Assembly: GCF_902829295.1 (NCBI RefSeq)
Contig: NZ_CADEPL010000024.1
Coordinates: 1-52,042 of the forward strand
Source: Vogesella oryzae
GTDB taxonomy: Bacteria > Pseudomonadota > Gammaproteobacteria > Burkholderiales > Chromobacteriaceae
DNA length: 52,042 nucleotides
Direction: 5' to 3'
Shown here: one piece after another, positions 27,584-37,390 of the stretch
How the letters are laid out: the number at the start of each line of letters is the position of its first letter
Position numbering within the stretch: the stretch's first letter is position 1
Translations under genes and position numbers: made by a program
Notes under the pieces: model-generated
The model's input: only the letters and a program-made list of their open reading frames with translations
Told to the model about the DNA's origin: nothing
The model's database searches: none

Positions 27584-27988
27584 ATGCAATCGCTGGCACG
27601 CATCTTCTTCTGGGGCTATGCGCTGATGCTGGTGGGAATCGGCGCCAGCGGCATGCTGGTGGCAGGCTGGGAACTGCCCACGGTGTTCGCCGTCGACCTG
27701 CCGGCCATGGGCGAGCCGCAACGTGCCACACTGCTGAACCAGTACCGCTTTCTGAAGGCGCTGGAACTCGCCTTCGGCCTGTTTTGCCTGGCCTACCGAC
27801 GCGACATCTTCGGGCAGCCGCGCGCGCTGTGCGTGTTCCTGGCCGGGCTGTCGGCCGGCGTGGCGGCGCGGGCCGGCAGCTGGCTGGCCGACGGCATGCC
27901 CCGTCCCATCTACCTGGTCTTCATGGCGCTGGAGTTGGCCACCGGCGTACTGGTGTGGCTGGCCGCGCGCCGAAGGAGCCCGGCATGA
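27584..27988 (+). CDS. Small membrane protein (DUF4345-like)
   Basis: A 134-residue protein with four probable helices and a basic C terminus; the RFLKALELAFGLFCLAYRRDIF segment is reminiscent of DUF4345 proteins, low certainty. Overlaps the patatin gene by 4 bp (ATGA). With its two predecessors it forms a trio of small membrane proteins in the middle of a lipid-enzyme operon. Confidence 0.6.
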   Translation: MQSLARIFFWGYALMLVGIGASGMLVAGWELPTVFAVDLPAMGEPQRATLLNQYRFLKALELAFGLFCLAYRRDIFGQPRALCVFLAGLSAGVAARAGSWLADGMPRPIYLVFMALELATGVLVWLAARRRSPA

Positions 27989-29526
27989 ATCGCGAAGCCG
28001 GTCACCAGCCACCCATCGCGGCGGGCGCCCCCGGGCTGCGCCGTGCTCTCGTGCTAGCCGGCGGTGGCATGCGAGTGGCCTACCAGGCCGGTGCCGTCAA
28101 GGCGCTGTTCGACGACGGTCTGCGTTTCAGTCATGCCGACGGCGCGTCCGGCGGCACGCTCAACCTGGCTGCACTGCTGTCCGGCGTGAGCCCGGACGCG
28201 CTGTGCGACCGCTGGCGCGCCCTGCCCGTGGCCGACTTCGCCGCCTTGCGGCCCACGCCGGAGTACCTGCACATGGCCAATATGCCGGCCCTGGGCAGCG
28301 CGCAAGGCATGGTGCAGAAGATCTACCCGGCGCTGGGGGTCGACCTGGACCGCATCCGCACAGCGACCGGCATCGACGCCAGCTTCAATGTCTGCCGCTT
28401 CGACGATAAGACCGTGGTGCCCCTGCCGCACGGCGAGCTGGACCTACCGCGCCTAGTGGCTGCGGCCTCACTGCCGATCTTCCTGCCCGCGGTTCAGGCT
28501 GGCGGCAGCACATGGACCGACGCGGTCTGGATCAAAGACGCCAACCTACTGTCCTGCGTTGAGCGCGGCGCGCGAGAGCTGTGGCTGGTCTGGTGCATTG
28601 GAAACACACCGCGGTACCGCACCGGTGCTTTCAACCAGTACGTACACATGATCGAGATGAGCGCGCTGGGTGCGTTGAACTGGGAGCTTGCAGCCATCGC
28701 CGACATCAACCGGCGCATCGCGGCGGGCGAGACGGTGCACGGCCACCGCGAGCCCATCGTGGTCCACGTGGTCAAGCCCGAGGTACCGCTGCCGCTGGAT
28801 CCTGATTTCTTCCTCGGGCGCATCGACGCGGCCACGTTGATCGACATGGGCTACCGCGACGCCCGGCGCACCCTGCGCGAAGAGCACCCAGCGGCACTGA
28901 ACCCCGGGGCGACGGCGATGCGCGAGCCAGGCATCGGCGTGAGCTTCCGCGAAACCATGGCCGGGCCGTTCTGCCTGGGGCAGGCCGATCCACAGGTAGG
29001 AGCACGTGGTGCCATGCGGATGGCCATGCACGCCACCATCCACATTGAGGACATCGCGACCTTCGTGGCCGATCCGAGGCACATGGCCGGCTTGACGGGG
29101 CACATCGACTTCGAGCCCTGGGGCCGCGCGATCCCCGCGCAGTCCGGCGTGTTCGGACTGTTCAGCCCCAGCGGCGACCCAACGCTGACCTACATGGTCT
29201 ACGAACTGGGGTTCCGCCACCAGGGCCAGGACTACTACTTGGCCGGCAAGAAGCATGTGAGGCTGGGCGGGCCGTGGCGCTTGTGGGGCGAGACCACCAC
29301 GCTCTACACGCTGCTGCACAAGGGCTGCGATGCCAGCGGGGAGGTGGTCGGCGCCGGGGTCCTGAGCCTGGGCGCGGCCGATCTGCTGCGGCTACTGCGC
29401 ACCGTGCATTCCTCCAACGCCCCGGCGGCACGGGCGGGGGCCGCCGCCGTCTGGCGCTTCTTCCGCTTCTTCATGTCCGAACTGGTTCGCACCTACCTGC
29501 TGCGCGCGGAGCGCCTCACGCCATGA
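27985..29526 (+). CDS. Patatin-like phospholipase with extra C-terminal domain
   Basis: A 513-residue protein. Residues ~20-290 form a patatin domain: oxyanion loop LAGGGMRVAYQAGAVKAL, nucleophile elbow GASGGT (catalytic Ser), and TDAVWIKDANL at the place of the usual DG[GA] aspartate motif, with Ala after Asp. A second domain (~310-450), opening with FRETMAGPFCLG, resembles the domain that accompanies GMC cholesterol-oxidase-like proteins. Expected activity: acyl-ester hydrolysis on lipids. The start at 27985 overlaps the previous stop by 4 bp; the longer upstream frame runs through two other genes and is rejected. Overlaps the next gene by 4 bp. Confidence 0.8.
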   Translation: MNREAGHQPPIAAGAPGLRRALVLAGGGMRVAYQAGAVKALFDDGLRFSHADGASGGTLNLAALLSGVSPDALCDRWRALPVADFAALRPTPEYLHMANMPALGSAQGMVQKIYPALGVDLDRIRTATGIDASFNVCRFDDKTVVPLPHGELDLPRLVAAASLPIFLPAVQAGGSTWTDAVWIKDANLLSCVERGARELWLVWCIGNTPRYRTGAFNQYVHMIEMSALGALNWELAAIADINRRIAAGETVHGHREPIVVHVVKPEVPLPLDPDFFLGRIDAATLIDMGYRDARRTLREEHPAALNPGATAMREPGIGVSFRETMAGPFCLGQADPQVGARGAMRMAMHATIHIEDIATFVADPRHMAGLTGHIDFEPWGRAIPAQSGVFGLFSPSGDPTLTYMVYELGFRHQGQDYYLAGKKHVRLGGPWRLWGETTTLYTLLHKGCDASGEVVGAGVLSLGAADLLRLLRTVHSSNAPAARAGAAAVWRFFRFFMSELVRTYLLRAERLTP

Positions 29527-31436
29527 ACCCCAACCCCTCGCCCAACTCGCCCAACTCGCGCATCGAGCTCTACACGCACGAGCGCATGGTCAATTGGCTC
29601 GGCCCGATGCAACTGCTGCGGACCGGGCTACGCAGCGCCGTGGCCGTTACGCTGGGCGCCTTCGCTGATCCACGCGAGGTGCAGGCCGCGCTTAAGCCCG
29701 TAGCCACCAATCCACCGGTCGAGGTGCCCGCCGACGCCGAGGGCGGCGTCTGGGTCGACTATCTGGCCGACACGGGCGACGGCTGGGATTCGACGTATTC
29801 GATGGCCCTGTGCGTGAGCCAGGATGTGCGGCTACGCGAGCCGGCCCTGACGCTGCCGCGCGGCCGTGTGCTGCTACTGGGCGGCGACCAGGTCTACCCG
29901 ACACCCGCGGACGGCGGCTACCGTACCCGTTTCCTGGACCCGTTCCGCGCCGCGTCGCCGGCGCCGGTACCGGCCAACCTACCCAAAGACCCGGATGAGA
30001 CCGTGTCCGTACCCGATCCGCGCGTGATCATGGCCATACCCGGCAACCACGACTGGTACGACGGCTTGCGCGGCTTCACCCAGCTGTTTTGCAACGGCAA
30101 GCCGGTGGGCGACTGGGAGACGCGCCAGCATACTAGCTACTACGCCTTGCGGCTGCCCGGCGGCTGGTGGGTGTGGGGCCTGGACCTGCAGCTGGAATCC
30201 GCGATTGACCGTCCGCAGCTCGAATACTTCGAGCAGATGAAGAAGCTACTTCAGCCCAGCGACCGCGTAGTGATCTGCACGCCCGAGCCCAGTTGGGTGG
30301 ACGAGGCCGAACGCGTGGCGCGCGAGAAGCAGAAGACGCTGCCGTCCATCGAAACGCAGACTCCACGTTTTCGCAGCCTGCGCGACGTCGAGCAGTTGCT
30401 GGGAGACAAACTCGCCGTCGTGTTGGCCGGCGATTCGCACCACTACGCGCGCTACGAGCCCCAGGCTGGCACGGTCGCACCGCAGCGTATCACCTGCGGA
30501 GGCGGCGGCGCGTTCTTGAATGGCACACACCAACTGCCGGACCCGCCCAAACCGATTGCGGTGGCGGGGGTGCGCCAGCACTACGCGCTGAAGGGGGTCT
30601 ATCCGGACAAGCGAACCTCCGAGCGCTTGCGCAACCGCGCATGGCGGCTGCCCACGCGAAACTTCTCGTTCTGCGGGGTGCTGGCCGTGCTCTACCTGCT
30701 GTTCGTGTGGATGGTGCAAAGCGCAAGCAAGGTGCCGCATCCCGCGCGGGGCTCCCTTAGCCTGATGGAAAAACTCGCGCAACTGGAGGCAACCTGGGGT
30801 CATGTCGGCGAAGCCTGGCACCAGCTGTTCTGGGCGATGGCGCACAGCCCATCCTCGGTGGTGTTCGCGCTGGCCATCGTCGCGGGTTGCGCGGCCCTGT
30901 CGGCCAGCGGCGTCAAGCGCGGCACGCGGCTGGCCTTCATGGTCGGCGCCATGCACGGCCTGATGCACCTTGGCCTGGCCGTCGGCCTCCTGTGGCTGAT
31001 GGGGCGGGTGAACCTCACGTATCTGGGCTTGGGCGCGGACGACCTGCATCAGGTAGCGCTGTTCGGCCTCGAAACCTTGCTGCTGGGCGGCGGCTTCGGC
31101 GGGCTGCTGTTCGGCATCTGGATGGTGCTGACCAATGCGCTGTGGGGCCTGCACAGTGAAGAGGTGCTGTCCTCTCAGCGTATCGCCGACCACAAGTGCT
31201 TCCTGCGCATGCATTTCACGCCCGCCGGCCTGACCATCTATCCGCTGAAGCTGGATAAGATCTGCCGCCGCTGGTCGCTGGGCCACGATGTGCAGCAGCT
31301 GGCGCGCGTGAAGCGTACCTGGCGCCTGCGCGTGGCTGCCGGCGCCGCCGGGCCGCGCTTCGTGTCGGCGGAGGGCCAGGCCTCGCCGCCCGAGTCGCTG
31401 CAACTGATCGAACCACCCATCGTCATTCCACGTTGA
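29523..31436 (+). CDS. Membrane-linked calcineurin-like metallophosphoesterase
   Basis: A 637-residue protein. The N-terminal half carries metallophosphoesterase motifs in order: LADTGDGWD, LLLGGDQVYP, AIPGNHDWYDG and VLAGDSHHYARY, enough to bind two metals. The C-terminal half has about five membrane helices (~385-405, 440-460, 480-500, 520-550) and ends in a soluble tail. No signal peptide is visible. ATGA overlap with the patatin gene. Likely a phosphoesterase acting on a membrane or lipid substrate; inference from context. Confidence 0.78.
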   Translation: MNPNPSPNSPNSRIELYTHERMVNWLGPMQLLRTGLRSAVAVTLGAFADPREVQAALKPVATNPPVEVPADAEGGVWVDYLADTGDGWDSTYSMALCVSQDVRLREPALTLPRGRVLLLGGDQVYPTPADGGYRTRFLDPFRAASPAPVPANLPKDPDETVSVPDPRVIMAIPGNHDWYDGLRGFTQLFCNGKPVGDWETRQHTSYYALRLPGGWWVWGLDLQLESAIDRPQLEYFEQMKKLLQPSDRVVICTPEPSWVDEAERVAREKQKTLPSIETQTPRFRSLRDVEQLLGDKLAVVLAGDSHHYARYEPQAGTVAPQRITCGGGGAFLNGTHQLPDPPKPIAVAGVRQHYALKGVYPDKRTSERLRNRAWRLPTRNFSFCGVLAVLYLLFVWMVQSASKVPHPARGSLSLMEKLAQLEATWGHVGEAWHQLFWAMAHSPSSVVFALAIVAGCAALSASGVKRGTRLAFMVGAMHGLMHLGLAVGLLWLMGRVNLTYLGLGADDLHQVALFGLETLLLGGGFGGLLFGIWMVLTNALWGLHSEEVLSSQRIADHKCFLRMHFTPAGLTIYPLKLDKICRRWSLGHDVQQLARVKRTWRLRVAAGAAGPRFVSAEGQASPPESLQLIEPPIVIPR

Positions 31437-31446
31437 GGAGCACCCC

Positions 31447-33120
31447 ATGAGCGAACCTGACTTCGACGCGATCATCATCGGCAGTGGGTTCGGAGGCGCC
31501 GTGTCGGCCTGCAGGCTGGCGCAGGCGGGCCGCAAGGTGCTGGTGCTGGAACGGGGGCGACGTTGGACACCCCAGACCTATCCCCGCGCCGTGGACGATC
31601 CCTGGTTGTGGGACCAGGACAACGCCCATCGCTTTAACGGCTGGGCCGACCTGCGCGCCTTCTCCGACATGTGGGTAGTGGCCGCGGCCGGCGTCGGCGG
31701 AGGCTCGCTGATCTACGCCAACGTGTCGGTGGAGGCCAAGCCCGAGGTGTTCCGGCGCGGCTGGCCGCCGGAGATCACCCATGCGGCGCTGCAGCCCTAC
31801 TACGACGAAGTGGGTCGTATGCTCGCGGTGCGGGAGTTGCCGGACAACCAGCTCACTACGCGCACACTGCTCATGCGGGAGGCCGCCCAGGCCTGCGGCT
31901 GGGGCGAACGCTTCCGCAAGCTGCCGCTGGCCGTGAGCTTCGATACCAAGTGGGATCCGGAGCGGCCCGAGCCGCGCGATGACCGTCATTCGCAATCATT
32001 CGTCAACGCGCACGGCAGGCGGCAGGGCACCTGCGTGCAATGCGGCAACTGCGACATCGGCTGCCAGGTCTCGGCCAAGAACACACTGGACCTCAACTAC
32101 CTGGCGGTGGCCGAAGCCCATGGCGCCGAGATTCGCCCGCTGCACCTAGTGCACAAGTTGGAGCCGTTGGCGCAGGGCTGGAGGGTGCACTTCGACATCC
32201 TCGAACCCGATGGCCACCGACGTGTGCCAGGCTCGCTCAGCGCCGCCAAGGTGCTGCTAGGTGCCGGCTCGATCGGTAGCACCGAGTTGCTGCTACGCTG
32301 CCGTGACGAGCATGGCACGCTGCCCGGCCTGTCGGCGCGCCTGGGCCACGGCTGGGCCCACAACGGCGACTTCGTGACCCCCGCGTTCTACGACAAGCGC
32401 ACAGTATCGCCCTCGCACGGCGTGACCATCTCGGCGGCCATCGACCTGCTGGACTACAGCGGCCCTGACGGCCTGGGTCTGTTCGTCGAGGACGGCGGCG
32501 TGCCCAACCTTGCCGGGAACTTCGTGCGGCGCCGCCTTGCCAAGCTGCCGTGCGGCAAGCTGCGCAGCTTCTGGCGCGAACTAAGGGGACTGGTGGACGA
32601 CGGAGACCCGCTGGAGAACATGATGCCTTGGTTTGGCCAGGCGCTGGAGCCGGCCGACGGCCGCTTGCTGCTGGGCCGCAAGTGGTACGCGCCCTGGCGG
32701 CGTACGCTGCGCATGGAGTGGTCTTATCGGCGTTCGGAACCCGTCATGGAATCCATGATCGCCGCCCACAAGCTGCTGTCGCAAAAGACAGGGGGCAAGC
32801 CCATGGTCCCACCAACCTGGACACTGCTACGCAATCTGGTGACACCGCACCCACTGGGCGGCTGCAACATGGGCCTAACGCCTGCCGACGGAGTAGTTGA
32901 CGCCCAGGGGCGCGTGTTCGGCTATGAGGGCTTGTACGTGATGGATGGCGCCATCGTGCCGCGCGCGCTTGGCCTCAATCCCTCGCGCACGATCGCAGCG
33001 CTAGCGGAGCGGAACGTGGACCTGCTGCTGCGCGCAGAAGACGGCCGAGGCACCGGCATCGTCGGGGCACTACCCTGCGATCCTGACCATGCTGCAGCTC
33101 AAGGCCTCCAGCATGGCTGA
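31447..33120 (+). CDS. GMC-family FAD oxidoreductase (cholesterol-oxidase-like)
   Basis: A 557-residue flavoprotein. The FAD Rossmann motif IIIGSGFGGAVSACRLAQAG is at ~11-30; a four-cysteine cluster occurs in GTCVQCGNCDIGC (~197-209); the GMC C terminus HPLGGCNMG followed by GLYVMDGAIVPRALGLNPSRTIAALAER is intact. Such enzymes oxidise hydroxyl groups of sterols, sugars or alcohols. As the last gene of a cassette with hydrolase, patatin, ADC-like and phosphoesterase genes, it most likely oxidises a lipid or sterol alcohol; substrate unproven. Starts 10 bp after the previous stop. Confidence 0.85.
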   Translation: MSEPDFDAIIIGSGFGGAVSACRLAQAGRKVLVLERGRRWTPQTYPRAVDDPWLWDQDNAHRFNGWADLRAFSDMWVVAAAGVGGGSLIYANVSVEAKPEVFRRGWPPEITHAALQPYYDEVGRMLAVRELPDNQLTTRTLLMREAAQACGWGERFRKLPLAVSFDTKWDPERPEPRDDRHSQSFVNAHGRRQGTCVQCGNCDIGCQVSAKNTLDLNYLAVAEAHGAEIRPLHLVHKLEPLAQGWRVHFDILEPDGHRRVPGSLSAAKVLLGAGSIGSTELLLRCRDEHGTLPGLSARLGHGWAHNGDFVTPAFYDKRTVSPSHGVTISAAIDLLDYSGPDGLGLFVEDGGVPNLAGNFVRRRLAKLPCGKLRSFWRELRGLVDDGDPLENMMPWFGQALEPADGRLLLGRKWYAPWRRTLRMEWSYRRSEPVMESMIAAHKLLSQKTGGKPMVPPTWTLLRNLVTPHPLGGCNMGLTPADGVVDAQGRVFGYEGLYVMDGAIVPRALGLNPSRTIAALAERNVDLLLRAEDGRGTGIVGALPCDPDHAAAQGLQHG

Positions 33121-33294
33121 TGCGAGTCATCCATGAACGTAGCCTTTTGTTGATATAGGGGTTTCGTGTCCTGAGATACAGGGGCAAATCCAGTAACCGT
33201 CAAACGACATCCCAAATGACATGGTGATCTTGTAGAATGTTCTCATTCTGGAAATTGAACAGCGCATGCGTTCCCGCATGCAGATTGAGAGCCC

Positions 33295-35430
33295 ATGCAC
33301 ATTTCCAAGCTCAGTTTGGTCAACTATCGTAACTTCGCGAATGCCAAGTTGCTCTTTCACAAGGGCATCAATACGATCATCGGTGAAAACGGTTCAGGCA
33401 AAACTAACCTTTTCCGTGCGATGAGGTTGCTGCTGGATGACAATATGCTGCGGTCAGCATACCGCTTGGACGAAACAGACTTTCACCGTGGACTCAATTC
33501 ATGGAAAGGACACTGGATCGTCATCAGTCTTGAGTTCCAGGATGTCTCGCATGATGAAGCGATACAGTCATTGTTTCTGCATGGTACGGGGAATCTTGCC
33601 GAGATCCCGTTCAATAGGGCTACCTATAACTTAATCTTCAGGCCCAAGCTAGATATCCGCACCAGACTGTCAAAACTGGCGAACGGTGACCACGCCGGGC
33701 TGGCAGAAATTCTGGATCCGCTTACCATCGAGAATTACGAGACGGTCTTCACAGGTAGAAGCACCGCTGATTTTAATGACCCGACGTTCTACAAGGCCGT
33801 GGTAGGTGATTTCGAGAACGCCATCTTCAACAAGGAAGTTGAATTTCCAGAGATCGGTGCACGGATTCCTGGGCAGCTCTCGATTGCAAATGAGATTTGT
33901 TTCACGTTCATACAGGCACTCCGTGACGTTGTGGCGGAGTTCCATAACAACAGAACAAACCCGCTACTAACCCTCCTAAAGAGCAAGAGTGGAGAGATTG
34001 ATCCGGCATACTTTGCCCCGATCACCGAGAAGGTTAAAGACCTGAACGACTCCATTGAGGGATTAAAGGATGTCCAGACCGTCCGCGCCGACATCGCGAA
34101 AACGATCAAGGATGCCGCTGGAGAAGCCTATTCACCATCATCGTTGTCGATCAAATCAGACTTATCGGATGAAGCAGATAAGCTGTTCCAGTCTCTTAAA
34201 TTGTTCGTCGGGGAGTCCGGTGAGTCTTATGAAGGGGGAATTGGTGAGCTGAGCTTGGGTGGCGCCAACCTTATCTTTCTTACTTTGAAGCTACTCGAGT
34301 TCAAGTACCAAAAGGCCAAGCAATCGTTCGCCAACTTCCTCTTGATTGAAGAACCTGAAGCGCACATTCACACGCACATTCAAAAAACGCTTTTTGACCG
34401 ACTGAATTACGACGATACACAGATCATCTATTCGACACACTCAGCACATATCTCCGAGGTTAGCAATGTTCAGCATATGAACATTCTTGGCCGAGAAAGA
34501 GGACGGTGTGAAGCTTACCAACCAACGACGGGCATGGACCCGGTGCAGATTGGCAGCATCCAGCGTTACCTCGATGCTGTTCGTAGCAATCTTCTCTTTG
34601 CCAAGAGCGTGATGTTGGTTGAAGGTGATGCAGAGGAGCTTCTGATCCCCATTTTGATCAAGAAGGTTCTCGGCGTAAGTCTGGATGAACTTGGCGTCAG
34701 TCTTATCAATATTCGAAGCACAGGCTTTCAGAACGTTGCGAGGCTGTTTCACGACGACCGTATCCGTAAGAAGTGCGCGATAGTCACGGATCTCGACACG
34801 TCAATCATCAATGTAACCCCTGAGCCAGATGACGATGAAACACTCGCCAAGTTTAAGAAGAAGTGCGCCGGTTCGCAGGCCTCTGGAATAGCTCGAAAAA
34901 TAATACTCGACGCCTTCACTAATGGGAATCCGTGGGTGTCTAGCTTCTTTGCACCCCACACTTTCGAAGTCGATTTCGTTGCCTGCGGGAATGTGGACAA
35001 AGTAGTCAGCGTATTGCCCGATGTCTACACCGATGCCAAAACGATCGAGTTGGCAAAAGAGCAGCTTATGTCGACGTACTTGGCGCAATACGGCCGACGT
35101 GTATTGACCATGGCCACCCAAGAGGGAAAAGGGTGGTTCGCCATACTGATTGGAAAAACCGTTGACCATCAAACAGTCATTCCGAAGTACATCCTTGATG
35201 CCCTCGCGTTCGTCAACCCAACTCTAACTAGAGAGGTTTGGTACAACGTATTGCTCTATCGCCTGCGCCAGATGTGGGCAAACGGATTTACCGATAAGGG
35301 CGTTATGGAGGCATTCTTCGCTCAGATGAAAATTTACAGATCTGGCGAGATCAGCTTCGCCGACATTCGCGACGAGATGTTTAAGGTATTTCCCGAGGAT
35401 CGGATTAACGACGTACTCCAGGTCTTCTAG
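33295..35430 (+). CDS. gajA: OLD-family ATP-dependent endonuclease, GajA-like
   Basis: A 711-residue SMC-like ABC ATPase fused to a Toprim nuclease. Walker A GENGSGKT (30-37), ABC signature LSLGG (319-323), Walker B FLLIEEPEAH (348-357), switch His in STHS (380-383), then Toprim VEGDAEE (Glu443) and VTDLD (Asp499, Asp501). Two bases separate it from a UvrD-type helicase gene, the class 2 OLD plus helicase pair that defines Gabija antiphage defence. It is longer than the Bacillus GajA I remember (just under 600 residues), so a divergent subtype is likely. Codon and base composition are less GC-rich than the upstream lipid cassette. Confidence 0.8.
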   Translation: MHISKLSLVNYRNFANAKLLFHKGINTIIGENGSGKTNLFRAMRLLLDDNMLRSAYRLDETDFHRGLNSWKGHWIVISLEFQDVSHDEAIQSLFLHGTGNLAEIPFNRATYNLIFRPKLDIRTRLSKLANGDHAGLAEILDPLTIENYETVFTGRSTADFNDPTFYKAVVGDFENAIFNKEVEFPEIGARIPGQLSIANEICFTFIQALRDVVAEFHNNRTNPLLTLLKSKSGEIDPAYFAPITEKVKDLNDSIEGLKDVQTVRADIAKTIKDAAGEAYSPSSLSIKSDLSDEADKLFQSLKLFVGESGESYEGGIGELSLGGANLIFLTLKLLEFKYQKAKQSFANFLLIEEPEAHIHTHIQKTLFDRLNYDDTQIIYSTHSAHISEVSNVQHMNILGRERGRCEAYQPTTGMDPVQIGSIQRYLDAVRSNLLFAKSVMLVEGDAEELLIPILIKKVLGVSLDELGVSLINIRSTGFQNVARLFHDDRIRKKCAIVTDLDTSIINVTPEPDDDETLAKFKKKCAGSQASGIARKIILDAFTNGNPWVSSFFAPHTFEVDFVACGNVDKVVSVLPDVYTDAKTIELAKEQLMSTYLAQYGRRVLTMATQEGKGWFAILIGKTVDHQTVIPKYILDALAFVNPTLTREVWYNVLLYRLRQMWANGFTDKGVMEAFFAQMKIYRSGEISFADIRDEMFKVFPEDRINDVLQVF

Positions 35431-35432
35431 CC

Positions 35433-37226
35433 ATGTTTACTTGGAAAGAGGGCGACCTGAATTTAGAGCAAGAAACGGCTATAAAACATCCGGGTAACGT
35501 ATTTCTCATCGCATGTCCTGGCAGTGGTAAGACACGCGCGTTGACCTACAAGATCGCCTATGAACTTTCTCAGCTAGAGTCAGACAAGCAGTTTGTCGTA
35601 GCCATCACATACACCAATCGTGCGGCTGACGAGATACATGAACGCATTGAAAGCTTAGGAGTAGACAGCTCACAACTTTGGATCGGAACCATTCACTCGT
35701 TTTGCCTGGAGTGGATTCTGAAACCGTATGGTATCTATCACCAAGCACTGCATCGGGGATTTCGTGTCATTGATAGTCATGAGCGCGAGAAACTACTGGA
35801 ACGACTGTGTGAGCCATACAAGGCCCAGAGAATCTCGGTATGGGACTGTGATTTCTATTTCAAACTTGACGGCTACGTACTTTCTTGTTCCGACCAACGG
35901 AAGCATGAGGGCCTGCATAAAATCCTGAAGCAATATTTCACGATCCTAGTTGAGAACCGTCAGATCGACTTCGAGTTAATACTGTTCTACGCTTTTCAGC
36001 TCATCGCGACATATCCGTCCATTGCCCGAATTTTGTCTCAGATTTTTGCCTTCATCCTTGTGGATGAATACCAAGATACCAAGGAAATTCAGTACAACAT
36101 TATTGCCACCATACTCAAGGCTGGCGCCGCTGCTACAAAAACATTCATCGTAGGTGACCCAAACCAAGCAATCTATCAATCCTTAGGTGGCTATCCCATT
36201 CCTCATGCGGATTTCGAGACGATGGCCGGGATGCCGCTGGAGCAACTTGAGTTGACGAAGAACTATAGGTCATCTGAGAAGATCATTGCCTACTTTGCCA
36301 ACTACAAGGTCCACGCAACTACTATTAAGCCCGCATCTGACGGCAAGGCCTATCCCAGTCTGATTTCATTTGATGATAGTGTCACGAAGGATGGCTTATT
36401 GGACGAGTTGGTCCGGCTAATTCGCCTTAACGTCGAAACGTTGGGTGTCTTGCCTCATGAGGTCTGCGTCTTAGCGCCACAGTGGGTCCACTTGGCGGGG
36501 ATGACGAGACGACTCGTGGAGCGCATGCCGGAGTACTCCTTTGATGGGCCGGGGATGGTGCCGTTCGCGCGGGATATGGACAATTTCTGGTACAAACTTT
36601 CGAAGATCGCACTTACACAAGCGTCTCCAGGTATGTACGTGAGACGTTTGAGGTGGGCTGGCGAACTGCTAAAAGATCTCGCCGCAGCTGGCATCGATAC
36701 ATCTTCGATAACCAAGAAGTCTTTGCTGCGGCAATGTAATGCTCTCGAAATTACTGAGCAAGATGGGCTGGCTTATCTATACGCATTCTTTGATAGCCTC
36801 TTTGTGCACTTGGGAATCGATTTTCGTCAGCATGCTGTGCTAGAGGAGCATCACACTGCATTTTTTAGCAGTTCACAAGCCAGAATCGATCGCCTTAAAA
36901 AGGAAGGGGCTGAGTTTATCGGTGACATTGCAACGTTCCGTAAGGTCTTTCATTCCCGCACGGGAATCACCGTTTCGACCATCCATGGTGTGAAAGGGGC
37001 TGAGTTCGACACAGTGATTGCATATGCACTCCTGGAAGGCATGGTACCGCACTTCAGTGACGTTAACGGACAAGAGAATGCTAAGAAGATGCTCTATGTA
37101 CTTGGCTCCCGTGCCCGAAAAAATCTGCACCTGATTTCAGAGCAGCAGCGGTTTAATGGAATCGGCAGGGAGTACCAACCTACTCAGCAGCTTGCCGATT
37201 GTCTATTTGCATACGACCCTCTCTGA
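35433..37226 (+). CDS. gajB: UvrD/Rep-type helicase, GajB-like
   Basis: A 597-residue superfamily 1 helicase: Walker A CPGSGKT (28-34), ITYTNRAADEI, TIHSFC, DEYQDT motif II (~208-213), GDPNQAIYQSLGG, LTKNYRSS, and STIHGVKGAEFDTVIAYALLEG. It is much shorter than Rep (no complete 2B region), as usual for GajB. Encoded 2 bp after gajA and surely co-translated. In Gabija, GajB senses DNA or nucleotide changes and activates the GajA nuclease to block phage; applied here by homology. Confidence 0.8.
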   Translation: MFTWKEGDLNLEQETAIKHPGNVFLIACPGSGKTRALTYKIAYELSQLESDKQFVVAITYTNRAADEIHERIESLGVDSSQLWIGTIHSFCLEWILKPYGIYHQALHRGFRVIDSHEREKLLERLCEPYKAQRISVWDCDFYFKLDGYVLSCSDQRKHEGLHKILKQYFTILVENRQIDFELILFYAFQLIATYPSIARILSQIFAFILVDEYQDTKEIQYNIIATILKAGAAATKTFIVGDPNQAIYQSLGGYPIPHADFETMAGMPLEQLELTKNYRSSEKIIAYFANYKVHATTIKPASDGKAYPSLISFDDSVTKDGLLDELVRLIRLNVETLGVLPHEVCVLAPQWVHLAGMTRRLVERMPEYSFDGPGMVPFARDMDNFWYKLSKIALTQASPGMYVRRLRWAGELLKDLAAAGIDTSSITKKSLLRQCNALEITEQDGLAYLYAFFDSLFVHLGIDFRQHAVLEEHHTAFFSSSQARIDRLKKEGAEFIGDIATFRKVFHSRTGITVSTIHGVKGAEFDTVIAYALLEGMVPHFSDVNGQENAKKMLYVLGSRARKNLHLISEQQRFNGIGREYQPTQQLADCLFAYDPL

Positions 37227-37390
37227 CGCTTTCGCTTGTACCGTGCAAAATTGCACTCCAACGACACTCTAAATTGCATCCTCACTGTGTTCCCATGACT
37301 ATTCCTATCATGTACGGCAGATGTGCTTGGCTTTTTTTGTGTAATGCCTTCTAGCTTGGAATTTAATTATGCTCATGGACTGCTCGGATA

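Noticed and set aside
27433-27984. N-terminal extension of the patatin gene
   Set aside because: It overlaps two membrane-protein genes in another frame and is low-complexity; the ATGA overlap at 27985 is the natural start.
29274-29522. N-terminal extension of the metallophosphoesterase
   Set aside because: It lies inside the patatin coding sequence in another frame; the start at 29523 makes the usual 4-bp overlap.
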